From the NCBI RefSeq assembly GCF_001434395.1, contig NZ_AZFS01000064.1, positions 273,879 to 325,652 on the forward strand: DNA of 51,774 nt, written 5' to 3'. The number at the start of each line of letters is the position of its first letter. Positions within the stretch are counted from its first letter, which is position 1. The notes under the pieces were generated by a model. It did not search any database and was not told where the DNA came from. It worked only from the letters and a program-made list of their open reading frames with translations. This stretch comes from Levilactobacillus hammesii DSM 16381 (GTDB lineage: Bacteria > Bacillota > Bacilli > Lactobacillales > Lactobacillaceae). Of the stretch, positions 17,150 to 25,145 are shown piece after piece. A program made the position numbers and the translations under genes.

Positions 17150-17171
17150 GGGCTAAGACTGAGCGTAACCG

Positions 17172-19304
17172 TTACTTACCGCTAGTGTCATCCGGATTGG
17201 TGATCTTGATCCGGTTGGAATCCGTTTCTTTGTGGTTGAGTTCCGGTGCGTCGGTCTTGTATAGACCCTGCGTGGACTTGTCGCCGTTCCGTGAGAAGAG
17301 GCTCGTGGACTTTAAGCCCAGCTTCTTTTCGAGTTTTTCGGCCTTTTGCAGCCCATCGGAATAGTTGTAGTCAGCCGGATCGACCGCCGTGAAGCCCTTA
17401 GGATGGTAGAAACGCAACAGGTTCTTCGTATTCAGTGAATCGGAATAGTTGAGTCCCTGGTTGACGTGTTTTTGCATCGCTTCGATCTTGGTCTTCAGCT
17501 TGCCGGTCGGGTGAATCTCCTGCTTAGTCTTGTTGCTGTAAATGGTGCCATCCACGGAGGTGTAACCCGGGCTTTCCCAGTCCCGGTTCCGGAAGGCTAC
17601 GACCTGGTTGTGCTCACTGGAGAAGAGGTCGGTCCCAAATTGCAGGTACTTCTTGGTACTCATCCCCATCAGGTGCATCAGCGTTGGTAACACGTCGATT
17701 TCCCCGCCATAGGTGTGTTCAACTTTCCCCTTGGTGTAGCCGGGCATGTTAAACATCAATGGCACCCGTTGGAGCTGGGCGTTGTCGTAGTCGTTCCAGT
17801 CATCCGGATCGACCCCCAACAACTTCGCCAAGCTCTTGTTAGACGAGTTGGAGATCCCGTAGTGGTCCCCGTAGATCATGACCAGGGAGTTCTTCGCCAA
17901 GCCTGATTTGTCGAGGTAATGGTAGAACTCTTTGATGGATTGGTCGAGGTAGTTGGCCGTCTTAAAGTAGTTATCGACGGTCTTATCCCCGGTATTCGGC
18001 GTCTTGAAGTTACTGTCTTCACTATCTAACGAGAAGGGGAAGTGATTGGAAACGGTCAGGTACTTCACGTAGAAGGGCTGTTGCAGGTGTTGCAGGTATT
18101 TGACGGAATCGTTGAACAACAGCTTATCCTTCAAGCCGTAACCGAGAGACTTGTCACCGGAAGTGTCGTAGTAGCTGGCATCAAAGAAGTACTGGTAACC
18201 CAGGTTCTTGTAGGTGTTGTTCCGGTTCCAGAAGCTCCCCACGTTCCCGTGGAAGACGGCCGTGGTGTAACCGGCCTGATTGAAGATGGCGGGGGCTGCT
18301 TGGAAGGTGTTGTCATTCCCTAATTGGGTGAACAACGATCCTTGGGAGAGGCCATAGGTGCCGGATTCCAGCATGGTCTCGGCATCGGAGGTCTTCCCTT
18401 GACCAACCTCATGGAAGAAGTTGTCAAAGCTATAGGTGGACTTACTCTTGTAGAGCTTGTTCAGGAACGGCGTCACTTCCTGGCCGTTGACCTTCTTGTT
18501 AATCAGAAATTGCTGGAAACTTTCCAAATGAATGATGATGACGTTTTTCTTCTTGGCGACCCCGTAGAGTTTCTTATCGGGCGCCGCGTAATTCTTATGG
18601 ACGTATTTTAAAATGCCACTCAGTTCGGATTTCTTCGCGTGCGAGCGTAACTCGCTGGTATGACCGGACTTGATGCCATCATAAACGGTGAAGGCGTCCA
18701 GCCCCAGGTATTTCACAACGTAGGTCCGATCGAAGGTCCGCGTTAGTAGTTGCGGCCGATCCATTTCGCCCAACGCCAGGTTCACGGAAAAGGCGAGGAG
18801 GGCAGCAGAGGTTACGGCTAGGCCAACGCGCTTGTTCACCGGTCGTGGATCAACGTAGATTCGGCGGGTGAGCATGAGGACAAGGACAACGACGAGATCC
18901 AGCCAGTAGAGAATATCATGCGGCGAGGTGAGGGCCAGCGAACTGCCAGAGAGGCCCTGGTCAACCTTGGAATAGCCCAACACGGTGCTCACGGTCATGA
19001 AGTCGGTAAATTCCCGGAAGTAAATGACGTTTATGTAGAGCAGCAGCGTATCCAGAATGTCGATCAGAAAAATAAATGGATAGAAGAACCGTGCCCGCTT
19101 GAGGTACAGGGCTAATCCAAAGAGTAGAACGGTCGTCGCAATGGGATTCAAGAGGACGATGAGGAACTGGAAGGGGTCGCTGAGCCCCAATTTGAAGTCG
19201 ACGAAATAGGCGACTAATGTCTTTAGCCAGAAAAGCACGACGAGGAGGGTAACGAAACCCATCCGTGTGCCGGTTCTGGCCCAGATTCTTTTGAAACGTT
19301 CCAA
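17172..19304 (-). CDS. ltaS: Lipoteichoic acid synthase (LtaS family)
   Basis: A membrane enzyme of about 710 residues that polymerises glycerol phosphate from phosphatidylglycerol onto the LTA glycolipid anchor. Five N-terminal membrane segments include the family block FWLKTLVAYFVDFKLGLSDP. An extracellular sulfatase-like domain follows, with GQGKTSDAE holding the catalytic Thr, plus MIYGDHYG and SNHFPF metal-site blocks. The start is read as TTG at 19304 because AAGGAG lies 9 nt upstream; the ATG at 19322 (18 nt before) has no ribosome binding site. A divergent pair of repeat modules lies upstream. Confidence 0.9.
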   Translation of the reverse strand: MERFKRIWARTGTRMGFVTLLVVLFWLKTLVAYFVDFKLGLSDPFQFLIVLLNPIATTVLLFGLALYLKRARFFYPFIFLIDILDTLLLYINVIYFREFTDFMTVSTVLGYSKVDQGLSGSSLALTSPHDILYWLDLVVVLVLMLTRRIYVDPRPVNKRVGLAVTSAALLAFSVNLALGEMDRPQLLTRTFDRTYVVKYLGLDAFTVYDGIKSGHTSELRSHAKKSELSGILKYVHKNYAAPDKKLYGVAKKKNVIIIHLESFQQFLINKKVNGQEVTPFLNKLYKSKSTYSFDNFFHEVGQGKTSDAETMLESGTYGLSQGSLFTQLGNDNTFQAAPAIFNQAGYTTAVFHGNVGSFWNRNNTYKNLGYQYFFDASYYDTSGDKSLGYGLKDKLLFNDSVKYLQHLQQPFYVKYLTVSNHFPFSLDSEDSNFKTPNTGDKTVDNYFKTANYLDQSIKEFYHYLDKSGLAKNSLVMIYGDHYGISNSSNKSLAKLLGVDPDDWNDYDNAQLQRVPLMFNMPGYTKGKVEHTYGGEIDVLPTLMHLMGMSTKKYLQFGTDLFSSEHNQVVAFRNRDWESPGYTSVDGTIYSNKTKQEIHPTGKLKTKIEAMQKHVNQGLNYSDSLNTKNLLRFYHPKGFTAVDPADYNYSDGLQKAEKLEKKLGLKSTSLFSRNGDKSTQGLYKTDAPELNHKETDSNRIKITNPDDTSGK

Positions 19305-19565
19305 GTTATTTCGCTCCTTCATTTTGTAAATAAGTAGTCTTATTCTACCATAGTTAACGGGCAATAACGGTTACCCGTGCTAATGGCATTTTCCTTATCC
19401 TAGCAAATTCCGCGGTGCGATAGTAGGTCTAGCGGCAAGTTTAGGAAAAGTTTAAGTCCCCCTTAGGAAATAAAGCGCCTTCGTTGCGGTTATTTGGTAC
19501 ACTAGGGTTAGACCAAAAAGTCGTGGCAATGGTCTGAGTGGGACTATCAGACTGGGGATAACGTT

Positions 19566-19752
19566 CGCCTCCGGCTGCCAGAAATTCCACCTGCTGTGGG
19601 GAGCAGCGAAAGCCCAAGGGCGGTCTTTCGCCTCGATTTGAAGCCACGCAAAATGCGCGAGTCTTCAAATGCGTCCAGTGGGTGTAACTTGGCATGAAAC
19701 GCCAACTAACGCCACACTCACGGCTGGTTCCATTTCTGGCCTCCTGCGGCTA
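19566..19752 (+). repeat. Diverged repeat module A (forward)
   Basis: All module A landmarks are in order, but helices carry paired substitutions: ends GCCAGAAAT/ATTTCTGGC, hairpin ATTTGAAG/CTTCAAAT, and TTGGC/GCCAA where other copies have AGCCG/CGGCT. It has no B module and faces an inverted copy 115 bp away. It shares the 794-bp gap 19304-20098. Confidence 0.75.
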
Positions 19753-19867
19753 AGATTGAGGTGAAACTTGGTTTTACTTTATTGGTTAGTGGGGTGGGAT
19801 GCATCATCGAAGCTGTGTGTTCCAACTTGTCGGGCGAATCTGGTTAGACATGAAATGTCGCAAAGTC

Positions 19868-20046
19868 GAAGGGGGCTAGGGATGGAGTCAGCTGTGTCGG
19901 TGGTGTTAACTGGCGTCTTTTGTCAGTTAACACCACGGGACGACCTGGGAAACTCGTGATTTTGGCGAGGTTCCAGGGCAAGCCGGAAGCCCGTTCTTGG
20001 GCTGCAGGCGGTCCCCACAGCAGACGGAATCCCTAGCCACCGAAGA
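19868..20046 (-). repeat. Diverged repeat module A (reverse)
   Basis: Read on the minus strand, it begins GGCTAGGGATTCCG and ends ATCCCTAGCC. These pair perfectly despite differing from the other copies. The CCTGG/CCAGG and 13-bp GTGGTGTTAACTG/CAGTTAACACCAC helices (plus 19900-19912 with 19924-19936) replace GTTTG/CAAAC and AGCCG/CGGCT. It ends about 50 bp before the phosphatase start. Confidence 0.7.
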
Positions 20047-20097
20047 CGACGCAGGGGTAAAGGTTTATATGAAGGAAAAGAAAGGTGTGAAGACGTT

Positions 20098-20763
20098 ATG
20101 GACAAGCAAATCACGTTGTATGTGGTGCGGCACGGACAGACTTATTTTAACATCTATAATAAATTACAAGGCTGGAGCAACTCGCCGCTGACCGAGGCCG
20201 GTATCGCCGATGCGCAGTCAGCTGGTGAACGGCTGAAGGACGTGCCATTTGTGGCGGCTTATTGCAGCGACACCACGCGGGCCCAGCAGACCGCCGAGAC
20301 CATTTTGGCGGCCAATCAGTCGCAGCCAGCGCCCAAGTTAACCACGGCACCGTACTTCCGTGAGGAGTTCTACGGTTATTACGAGGGGACCGACATGGCC
20401 CAGGCGTGGTACGTGGCCGGTGCGCCCCATGGTGTGCCTTCATTTAAAGCCATCGAGGAGAAATATTCCATTGGAAAGGCCAAGGACTTTTTGAAGGAAG
20501 CCGATCCTTTCCGTCAGGCTGAAAACAATGCTGAGTACTGGGCGCGGGTGGATCAAGGGTTTGACCTGATTCGCACGAACCCAGCGTTGAAGGACGGTGA
20601 CAAGGTCCTGATGATCAGTCACGGCAATACCCTGCTGAGTCTGATGGAGCGTTACGGTCAGGGCAAGTATGACCTGAGTGTGCGGCCCGCTAATGGGAGT
20701 TTAACGAAATTATTACTGACACCGGATGACATTCAGGTGTTGAGCTACAACCAAAAAGATTAG
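20098..20763 (+). CDS. Histidine phosphatase (phosphoglycerate mutase-like)
   Basis: A 221-residue cytosolic enzyme. The phosphorylated His lies in RHGQT (residues 11-15). A second His occurs in ISHGNTLL near residue 175, and conserved Arg and Glu lie between (SDTTRAQQTAE, REEFYGYYEG). The REEFYGYYEG block and the length fit the broad-specificity phosphatase branch rather than glycolytic mutase. AAAGGTG precedes the ATG. The GNAT gene follows after 15 bp and is likely in the same transcript. Confidence 0.88.
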   Translation: MDKQITLYVVRHGQTYFNIYNKLQGWSNSPLTEAGIADAQSAGERLKDVPFVAAYCSDTTRAQQTAETILAANQSQPAPKLTTAPYFREEFYGYYEGTDMAQAWYVAGAPHGVPSFKAIEEKYSIGKAKDFLKEADPFRQAENNAEYWARVDQGFDLIRTNPALKDGDKVLMISHGNTLLSLMERYGQGKYDLSVRPANGSLTKLLLTPDDIQVLSYNQKD

Positions 20764-20778
20764 GACGAGGATGGTTTG

Positions 20779-21213
20779 ATGGAAATTAGAATGGCTTGGG
20801 GTAAATTGAACCCCGTCTACCAGGACGCCTTACAGATTCGTAAGGACGTGTTCATTGCCGAACAGGGGATTGATCCGCAATTGGAGCTAGACGGCACTGA
20901 CGAGGATAAGATGCACTACGTGGGCTACGTCGACGATCGACCGGCCACGACGGCACGAATTGACATGCTGGCGGGCAACAGGGTGAAGATTCAACGGGTA
21001 GCCACCGAAAAGACGGACCGGCATCAGGGTTACGCGGGTGAGCTGATTAAACAGATCATCGCGGACGCCAAGAAGTCGGACGTGACACGGGTAGAACTGG
21101 ATGCCCAGCTGACGGCCATGGCGTTCTACCAGGAGCTAGGCTTTGAACCGATCGGTGACCCGTTTGAAGAGGCGGGAATTCAGCATCGGACTATGCGCCA
21201 TACGGTGGACTAG
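20779..21213 (+). CDS. GNAT family N-acetyltransferase
   Basis: A 144-residue acetyltransferase. The acetyl-CoA binding stretch RVATEKTDRHQGYAGELI near residue 70 has the family's Q/R-x-x-G-x-G/A pattern, and AFYQELGFEP near residue 117 is the usual C-terminal motif. The N-terminal VFIAEQGIDPQLELD block suggests the ElaA/YitI-like branch. The ATG at 20779 has AGGACGAGG 8 nt upstream. It follows the phosphatase by 15 bp and ends at a strong terminator. The substrate is unknown. Confidence 0.85.
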   Translation: MEIRMAWGKLNPVYQDALQIRKDVFIAEQGIDPQLELDGTDEDKMHYVGYVDDRPATTARIDMLAGNRVKIQRVATEKTDRHQGYAGELIKQIIADAKKSDVTRVELDAQLTAMAFYQELGFEPIGDPFEEAGIQHRTMRHTVD

Positions 21214-21227
21214 TTGCTGACAGAAGG

Positions 21228-21260
21228 TCTGTTAATGCTACGGCGTTAACAGATTTTTTT
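21228..21260 (+). terminator. Terminator of the phosphatase-GNAT unit
   Basis: An 8-bp stem TCTGTTAA/TTAACAGA (21228-21235 with 21246-21253) is followed by eight U. Confidence 0.9.
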
Positions 21261-21265
21261 TGTTA

Positions 21266-21310
21266 CAAAAAAACACGTTACCGTCGGCCAACTGCCAACG
21301 CGTAACGTGT
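21266..21310 (-). terminator. Terminator of the NlpC/P60 gene
   Basis: A 9-bp stem ACACGTTAC/GTAACGTGT (21273-21281 with 21302-21310) is followed on the minus strand by seven U. Confidence 0.9.
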
Positions 21311-21354
21311 CATCTTTATTATCGTTCATTTGAATTCATGAGGTTCAGTTAGAA

Positions 21355-21834
21355 CTAGTCGGCGTCAGTTGCCGTGGTTACACGAGCGTAACCAACAGCG
21401 TGCCACCATGGGGCATGAACGGCTTCGCGAACAACACCACGGTTTTGGGCATCGATCATCTTACCGTTACCAATGTACATCCCAACGTGTGAAATAGAAC
21501 CGGCACTGTAACCGAAGAAGACTAAGTCACCCTTTTGGATGTTCTTGTAGCTCACGTGCTTGTACTTGTTGTATTGGGCTTGTGCAGTCCGTGGCAACGT
21601 GGTCTTAGCACCCTTCTTGTAGATGTAGCCCGTGAAACCAGAGCAATCAAATGCAGAAGGACCAGTAGCACCGTAAACGTAACGGGCACCTAAGTGAGAC
21701 TTGGCAACCTTGTAAACTGACTTGAAGCTACTGTTTGAATCGGCTGATGCCGTCGTGGTCGTGCTCATTGAGATAGCGAAGACACCCACCATAACTAATG
21801 CAAATGCGGCTAATAGTTTAACAACTTTCTTCAT
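21355..21834 (-). CDS. Secreted NlpC/P60 peptidoglycan endopeptidase
   Basis: A 159-residue exported protein. The start is the ATG at 21834 (MKKVVKLL), with GAGGAG 12 nt before it; a longer frame to 21894 would add an implausible N-terminus. The signal peptide ends near TTASADS (about residue 32). The NlpC/P60 domain covers nearly all the rest: catalytic Cys in FDCSGF, His in ISHVGMYIG and a third polar residue in KMIDAQNRG. No wall-binding domain is present, which is typical of short lactobacillus endopeptidases. A WalR-like box lies upstream. Confidence 0.92.
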   Translation of the reverse strand: MKKVVKLLAAFALVMVGVFAISMSTTTTASADSNSSFKSVYKVAKSHLGARYVYGATGPSAFDCSGFTGYIYKKGAKTTLPRTAQAQYNKYKHVSYKNIQKGDLVFFGYSAGSISHVGMYIGNGKMIDAQNRGVVREAVHAPWWHAVGYARVTTATDAD

Positions 21835-21887
21835 TCCTACTGACAACTCCTCATGAATTATTACAGTTACTAGCGTACCAATGTAAT

Positions 21888-21904
21888 GTGACAAATATGT
21901 AACA
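21888..21904 (-). promoter_or_regulatory. WalR box-like site before the NlpC/P60 gene
   Basis: The minus strand reads TGTTAC-ATATT-TGTCAC. The first half matches TGTWAH and the second has one mismatch, at the correct N5 spacing. It is on the gene's own strand, 54 bp before the ATG at 21834. Confidence 0.45.
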
Positions 21905-21906
21905 AG

Positions 21907-21920
21907 CCGTTTGCAAACGG
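21907..21920. promoter_or_regulatory. Perfect 14-bp palindrome, possible operator
   Basis: CCGTTTGCAAACGG lies in the divergent region between the NlpC/P60 and MerR genes, next to the WalR-like box. The regulator is unknown. Confidence 0.4.
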
Positions 21921-22036
21921 GTTAAATGTCTTAAACAAAACATTACTTTCTGCAATTTAGTTGCAATATTGGGGTGAAAGTTGGTAAAATCTAACATAAT
22001 TGGAAAGTAAGTTAACACGGGGAGGAAGCTTGAGCA

Positions 22037-22507
22037 ATGGCAGAATTTACGGCACAGGTGCGAGAAGCGTTTGATTTTCATCGCTTGGTTTTTCGAATCG
22101 GGGAGTTATCATCGATGACGGATGTTTCCGCACGGCAATTGCGTTACTGGGAGAAGAAGGGCCTGATCACCTCGCGTGAACGGGAGGACGGCCAACAGGC
22201 GCGGGTTTATACGTTTAAGACGTTTATCAAGGTCTCCATGATGAAGTACTTTCTGGACGCCGGCTACACGCTGAACGGCGCGGCTAAGCAAGCCCAAGCT
22301 CGTGAGGAACGGGTTAAATATATTCATAAGTTTATTTCAACGGGGATGAAAGGTTTCGCCGAGATTGATGGTCAGATGGCGCTCAACCTTGGCCGCTTCG
22401 ATGACGAACAGACCCTGATGGCGATCCTGCCAGACGAGGGTGAGGTCCATTACAAGCTATTACCGAATGCGGAAGCACAGCGGGTGATGGCTGAGATTAA
22501 AGCATAA
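22037..22507 (+). CDS. MerR family transcriptional regulator
   Basis: A 156-residue regulator. An N-terminal winged helix-turn-helix begins near residue 22 (RIGELSSMTDVSARQLRYWEKKGLI), followed by a basic wing and a helical region. It lacks the Cys cluster of metal-sensing MerR proteins. Its N-terminal extension of about 20 residues recalls GlnR-type members, but the C-terminus differs. GGGGAGG precedes the ATG. It is monocistronic, with a terminator downstream, and divergent from the NlpC/P60 gene, so it could act in the shared region. Its ligand and targets are unknown. Confidence 0.88.
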   Translation: MAEFTAQVREAFDFHRLVFRIGELSSMTDVSARQLRYWEKKGLITSREREDGQQARVYTFKTFIKVSMMKYFLDAGYTLNGAAKQAQAREERVKYIHKFISTGMKGFAEIDGQMALNLGRFDDEQTLMAILPDEGEVHYKLLPNAEAQRVMAEIKA

Positions 22508-22572
22508 TTGTGACGGGCAAACACCACCATTAAACAAGACCAACTATTTTCGTTAACTAAATGACCCATTGG

Positions 22573-22606
22573 TGAGGCTAGGACGCTTGTCCCGGCCTCA
22601 TTTTTT
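22573..22606 (+). terminator. Terminator of the MerR gene
   Basis: An interrupted stem (TGAGGC..GGAC / GTCC..GCCTCA, 22573-22600) is followed by six U. Confidence 0.85.
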
Positions 22607-22653
22607 ATTGGCCTGTGTCAACGGTATTGCGGAATGGAAAAAAGATGGTTTTT

Positions 22654-22681
22654 TTGTTAGCATATATCGGGCCGATATACT
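22654..22681 (+). promoter_or_regulatory. padR-MFS promoter with overlapping palindromic operator
   Basis: TTGTTA (22654-22659) and TATACT (22676-22681) have a 16-bp spacer. A perfect 8-bp inverted repeat, TATATCGG-G-CCGATATA (22663-22679), overlaps the spacer and -10 box. Autoregulation by PadR is inferred. Confidence 0.6.
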
Positions 22682-22713
22682 ATAATGGGAAACCGGTAAA
22701 GGAGTTGACGCAC

Positions 22714-23241
22714 GTGTATGACTTATTTGTGTTGGGGCAATTGATGGATCACGCTATGTCGGGTTACCAGTTGCGCAAGTCGCTGGCCACGATGGTGGGG
22801 CAGGAGCAGACCATCAGTTACGGGGTGCTGTATCCGCTGTTAGATCGGTTAGCTCGGGCCCAGGACATCACGCTGGTCGTGGAAAATGGCGATAAACGCC
22901 CCAAAAAGGTTGCCAGTATCACGGCGCAGGGTCGCGAACATTTCGCCCGGTTGGTCGTGGTTCCCGTGACCATTAACAAGCAGGCACAGCTCTTATTTCA
23001 GATCAAATGTAGCTTCTTACACTTGCTGTCACAAGCCGATCAGCGCACCATTCTGGCGGATTTTCGGCAGTTCAGTCACTATCAGCTTGAGAATTTACAG
23101 AACGTGCGGGATTACCTGACGGATCATCCGCGGATGGTTCCGACCGACGTGGCCGATGGCTTGCAGGTTAATCAGTTACAGCAATTACGGGCTCAGGCCC
23201 AAGCCGACTGGGTGGCGGCACGCCTCGTTGGCCTAGATTAA
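22714..23241 (+). CDS. PadR family transcriptional repressor
   Basis: A 175-residue regulator with the PadR winged-helix start (VYDLFVLGQLMD), the recognition region SYGVLYPLLDRL and a C-terminal helical dimerisation part. The start is GTG at 22714 because AAGGAG lies 9 nt upstream; a longer frame from 22615 would cross the promoter. It is followed after 12 bp by an MFS exporter. PadR proteins commonly repress adjacent efflux genes in response to toxic compounds, which fits this pair. The palindrome at 22663-22679 is the likely operator. Confidence 0.9.
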   Translation: MYDLFVLGQLMDHAMSGYQLRKSLATMVGQEQTISYGVLYPLLDRLARAQDITLVVENGDKRPKKVASITAQGREHFARLVVVPVTINKQAQLLFQIKCSFLHLLSQADQRTILADFRQFSHYQLENLQNVRDYLTDHPRMVPTDVADGLQVNQLQQLRAQAQADWVAARLVGLD

Positions 23242-23253
23242 GGGAGAATAAGA

Positions 23254-24690
23254 ATGAAAGTTAAAAATTTTGCGGATGATCCGCAGATTCAAAAACACCG
23301 CTGGTGGATCTTAGTCGCGGTCTGTCTCTTTACGTTTATGGCTACCTTGGACGGGAGCATCGTCAATATTGCGTTGCCCGTGATCAGTAAGGACATTGCC
23401 ATTCCGATGAACCAAGCGGAGTGGGTCGTTTCAATTTATTTAATTGTCATCTGTGCGTTACTGCTCCTATTTGGCAAGCTAGGGGATACTCGGGGGAAGA
23501 TTCGGATCTTTAAAATGGGGTCCATCCTGTTCACGGTGGGTTCCTTACTCTGTGGATTCAGTGCGGGCTTGGGCTTGCTCTTGGCTGCGCGGGCCATCCA
23601 GGCCGTGGGTGCGGCCATGACCATGGCGACCAACAGCGGGATTATTACGGAAGTCTTTCCGTTTAACGAACGCGGCCGGGCACTGGGAATGATTGGGTCC
23701 TTCGTGGCGCTGGGGAGTATTGCGGGTCCCGGCGTCGGGGGCTTGATTTTGGCCCACCTGAGTTGGGGATACATTTTCTGGATCAATGTGCCCATTGGCA
23801 TCGTGGCCTATCTGATCGGCCAGCGCATCCTACCTAAGGACATCATGGTCAGCCAACAACCCATCGATAAGCTTGGGGCGACTCTGTTTGCCCTGATGAT
23901 GGTGACCCTATTTGCTGGGATCTTCGTCGGTCAGGAAGTGGGCTTCATGCAACCGGCCATTCTAGGCCTGTTTGCGATTGCCCTAGTGGCCACGATAATC
24001 TTCGTGCGCTTGGAGTTGCGGATTGATCATCCCATCTTGGCCCTGCATTTATTTGAAAATAAACGCTTTTCTATCAGTATCCTCTGTGCGTTTCTGATCT
24101 TTGTGGCGAACTTCTTCTTTAACGTGATTGCACCGTTCTATTTGGAAAATGCCCGGCACATGCCCGCTAACTACGCAGGGTACGCGCTGATGACGTTCCC
24201 CATTGTGCAGGTCGTGGTCGCACCAATCGCGGGGAGCATCTCGGATAGAATTGGACCGGAAGTTTTAACGTTCATTGGGTTAATTCTGATTTCAATCAGT
24301 CAGGTCGGCTACATGCTGTCTAGCCTAGCAACGCCGCTGTGGCTCTTCATGTTCTTTATCGGCCTGGTGGGCTTGGGCAATGGAATCTTCATGGCGCCCA
24401 ACAACTCGATTGTAATGAGCTCTGTCCCGCTGCGTGACCTCGGGGTTGCCGGTGGCGTCAACGCCTTGGCGCGTGAGATGGGCATGATTGTGGGAATCTC
24501 CGTTGCCACCACCGTCCTGTTCTCAGCGATGGGGCACTACGCGGGCCACAAGGTCACCGCGTATCTCCCGGCGCATCCCGAAATTTTCATTGCCGGAATG
24601 CATATCGCCTTCATGGTTTCGCTGGCGATTTGTTTGGTTGCCAGCGTGATCACGGGGTGGCGGGTGTTCCACCGACCAGCTCGCGCTTAG
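23254..24690 (+). CDS. MFS drug exporter, DHA2 (14-TMS) family
   Basis: A 478-residue membrane protein with about 14 hydrophobic segments. The N-terminal DGSIVNIALP motif, LGDTRGKIR loop motif A and GPGVGGLI motif C are typical of EmrB/QacA-type proton-driven multidrug exporters. GGGAGAA lies before the ATG. It is 12 bp after the PadR gene, so it is the likely target of that repressor. The compounds exported are unknown. Confidence 0.92.
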   Translation: MKVKNFADDPQIQKHRWWILVAVCLFTFMATLDGSIVNIALPVISKDIAIPMNQAEWVVSIYLIVICALLLLFGKLGDTRGKIRIFKMGSILFTVGSLLCGFSAGLGLLLAARAIQAVGAAMTMATNSGIITEVFPFNERGRALGMIGSFVALGSIAGPGVGGLILAHLSWGYIFWINVPIGIVAYLIGQRILPKDIMVSQQPIDKLGATLFALMMVTLFAGIFVGQEVGFMQPAILGLFAIALVATIIFVRLELRIDHPILALHLFENKRFSISILCAFLIFVANFFFNVIAPFYLENARHMPANYAGYALMTFPIVQVVVAPIAGSISDRIGPEVLTFIGLILISISQVGYMLSSLATPLWLFMFFIGLVGLGNGIFMAPNNSIVMSSVPLRDLGVAGGVNALAREMGMIVGISVATTVLFSAMGHYAGHKVTAYLPAHPEIFIAGMHIAFMVSLAICLVASVITGWRVFHRPARA

Positions 24691-24727
24691 GATATTTGAC
24701 CATGAAACTAGTGTCACCATGACGTTT

Positions 24728-24911
24728 CGCCTGCGACTGCCAGAGATTCCGGCTGCTGTGGGGACCGCCTGCGGCCTGAGAAGCGGTCCTCTGGCTCGGT
24801 TTGAAGCCCGGCAAAGGTCGCCGGACTTCAAACACGTCCCACGCTGTAAGCCGAAGACCAGCGGCTAACACCGTTGTCACGGTTGCCTCCTTCTCTGGCC
24901 GTCTCCGGCTA
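24728..24911 (+). repeat. Repeat module A (solo)
   Basis: A full A module without a B partner. Helices: CCAGAGA/TCTCTGG ends, GTTTGAAG/CTTCAAAC, CCGGC/GCCGG inside it, and AGCCG/CGGCT. It lies in the 456-bp gap between two convergent genes (24690-25146). Confidence 0.87.
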
Positions 24912-25062
24912 CACTGGTGGTTAACTGTGACATTGTCTGGGACATTACTGAGAAGACAATGGCGCCAAGTTATGGGGAATACGCTACTTGGTGAACGGCA
25001 AGACGGTATCTTTTGCAGTGTGTTCATGGCCGACTTCTTCTCTAAGGGGTTAAAACTTTTGA

Positions 25063-25104
25063 TTAGACACAGAAAAAGCCTTCGCAATTATGCGCAGGCT
25101 TTTT
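25063..25104. repeat. 42-bp direct repeat, left copy (contains terminator hairpin)
   Basis: It begins TTAGACACAGAAAAAGCC and ends AGGCTTTTT. Forty of 42 bases match 27313-27354. The AAAAAGCCT/AGGCTTTTT stem can terminate the surface-protein gene on the minus strand. Confidence 0.9.
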
Positions 25105-25145
25105 AATTGCTGGAATTTAAGATACTGGGCTCGGTGTTAGGACAC

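Noticed and set aside
24523-25106. Open frames over the repeat module at 24728-24911
   Set aside because: Module A and B copies keep GC-rich open frames on both strands, but the frames differ between copies and substitutions follow helix pairing, not codons.
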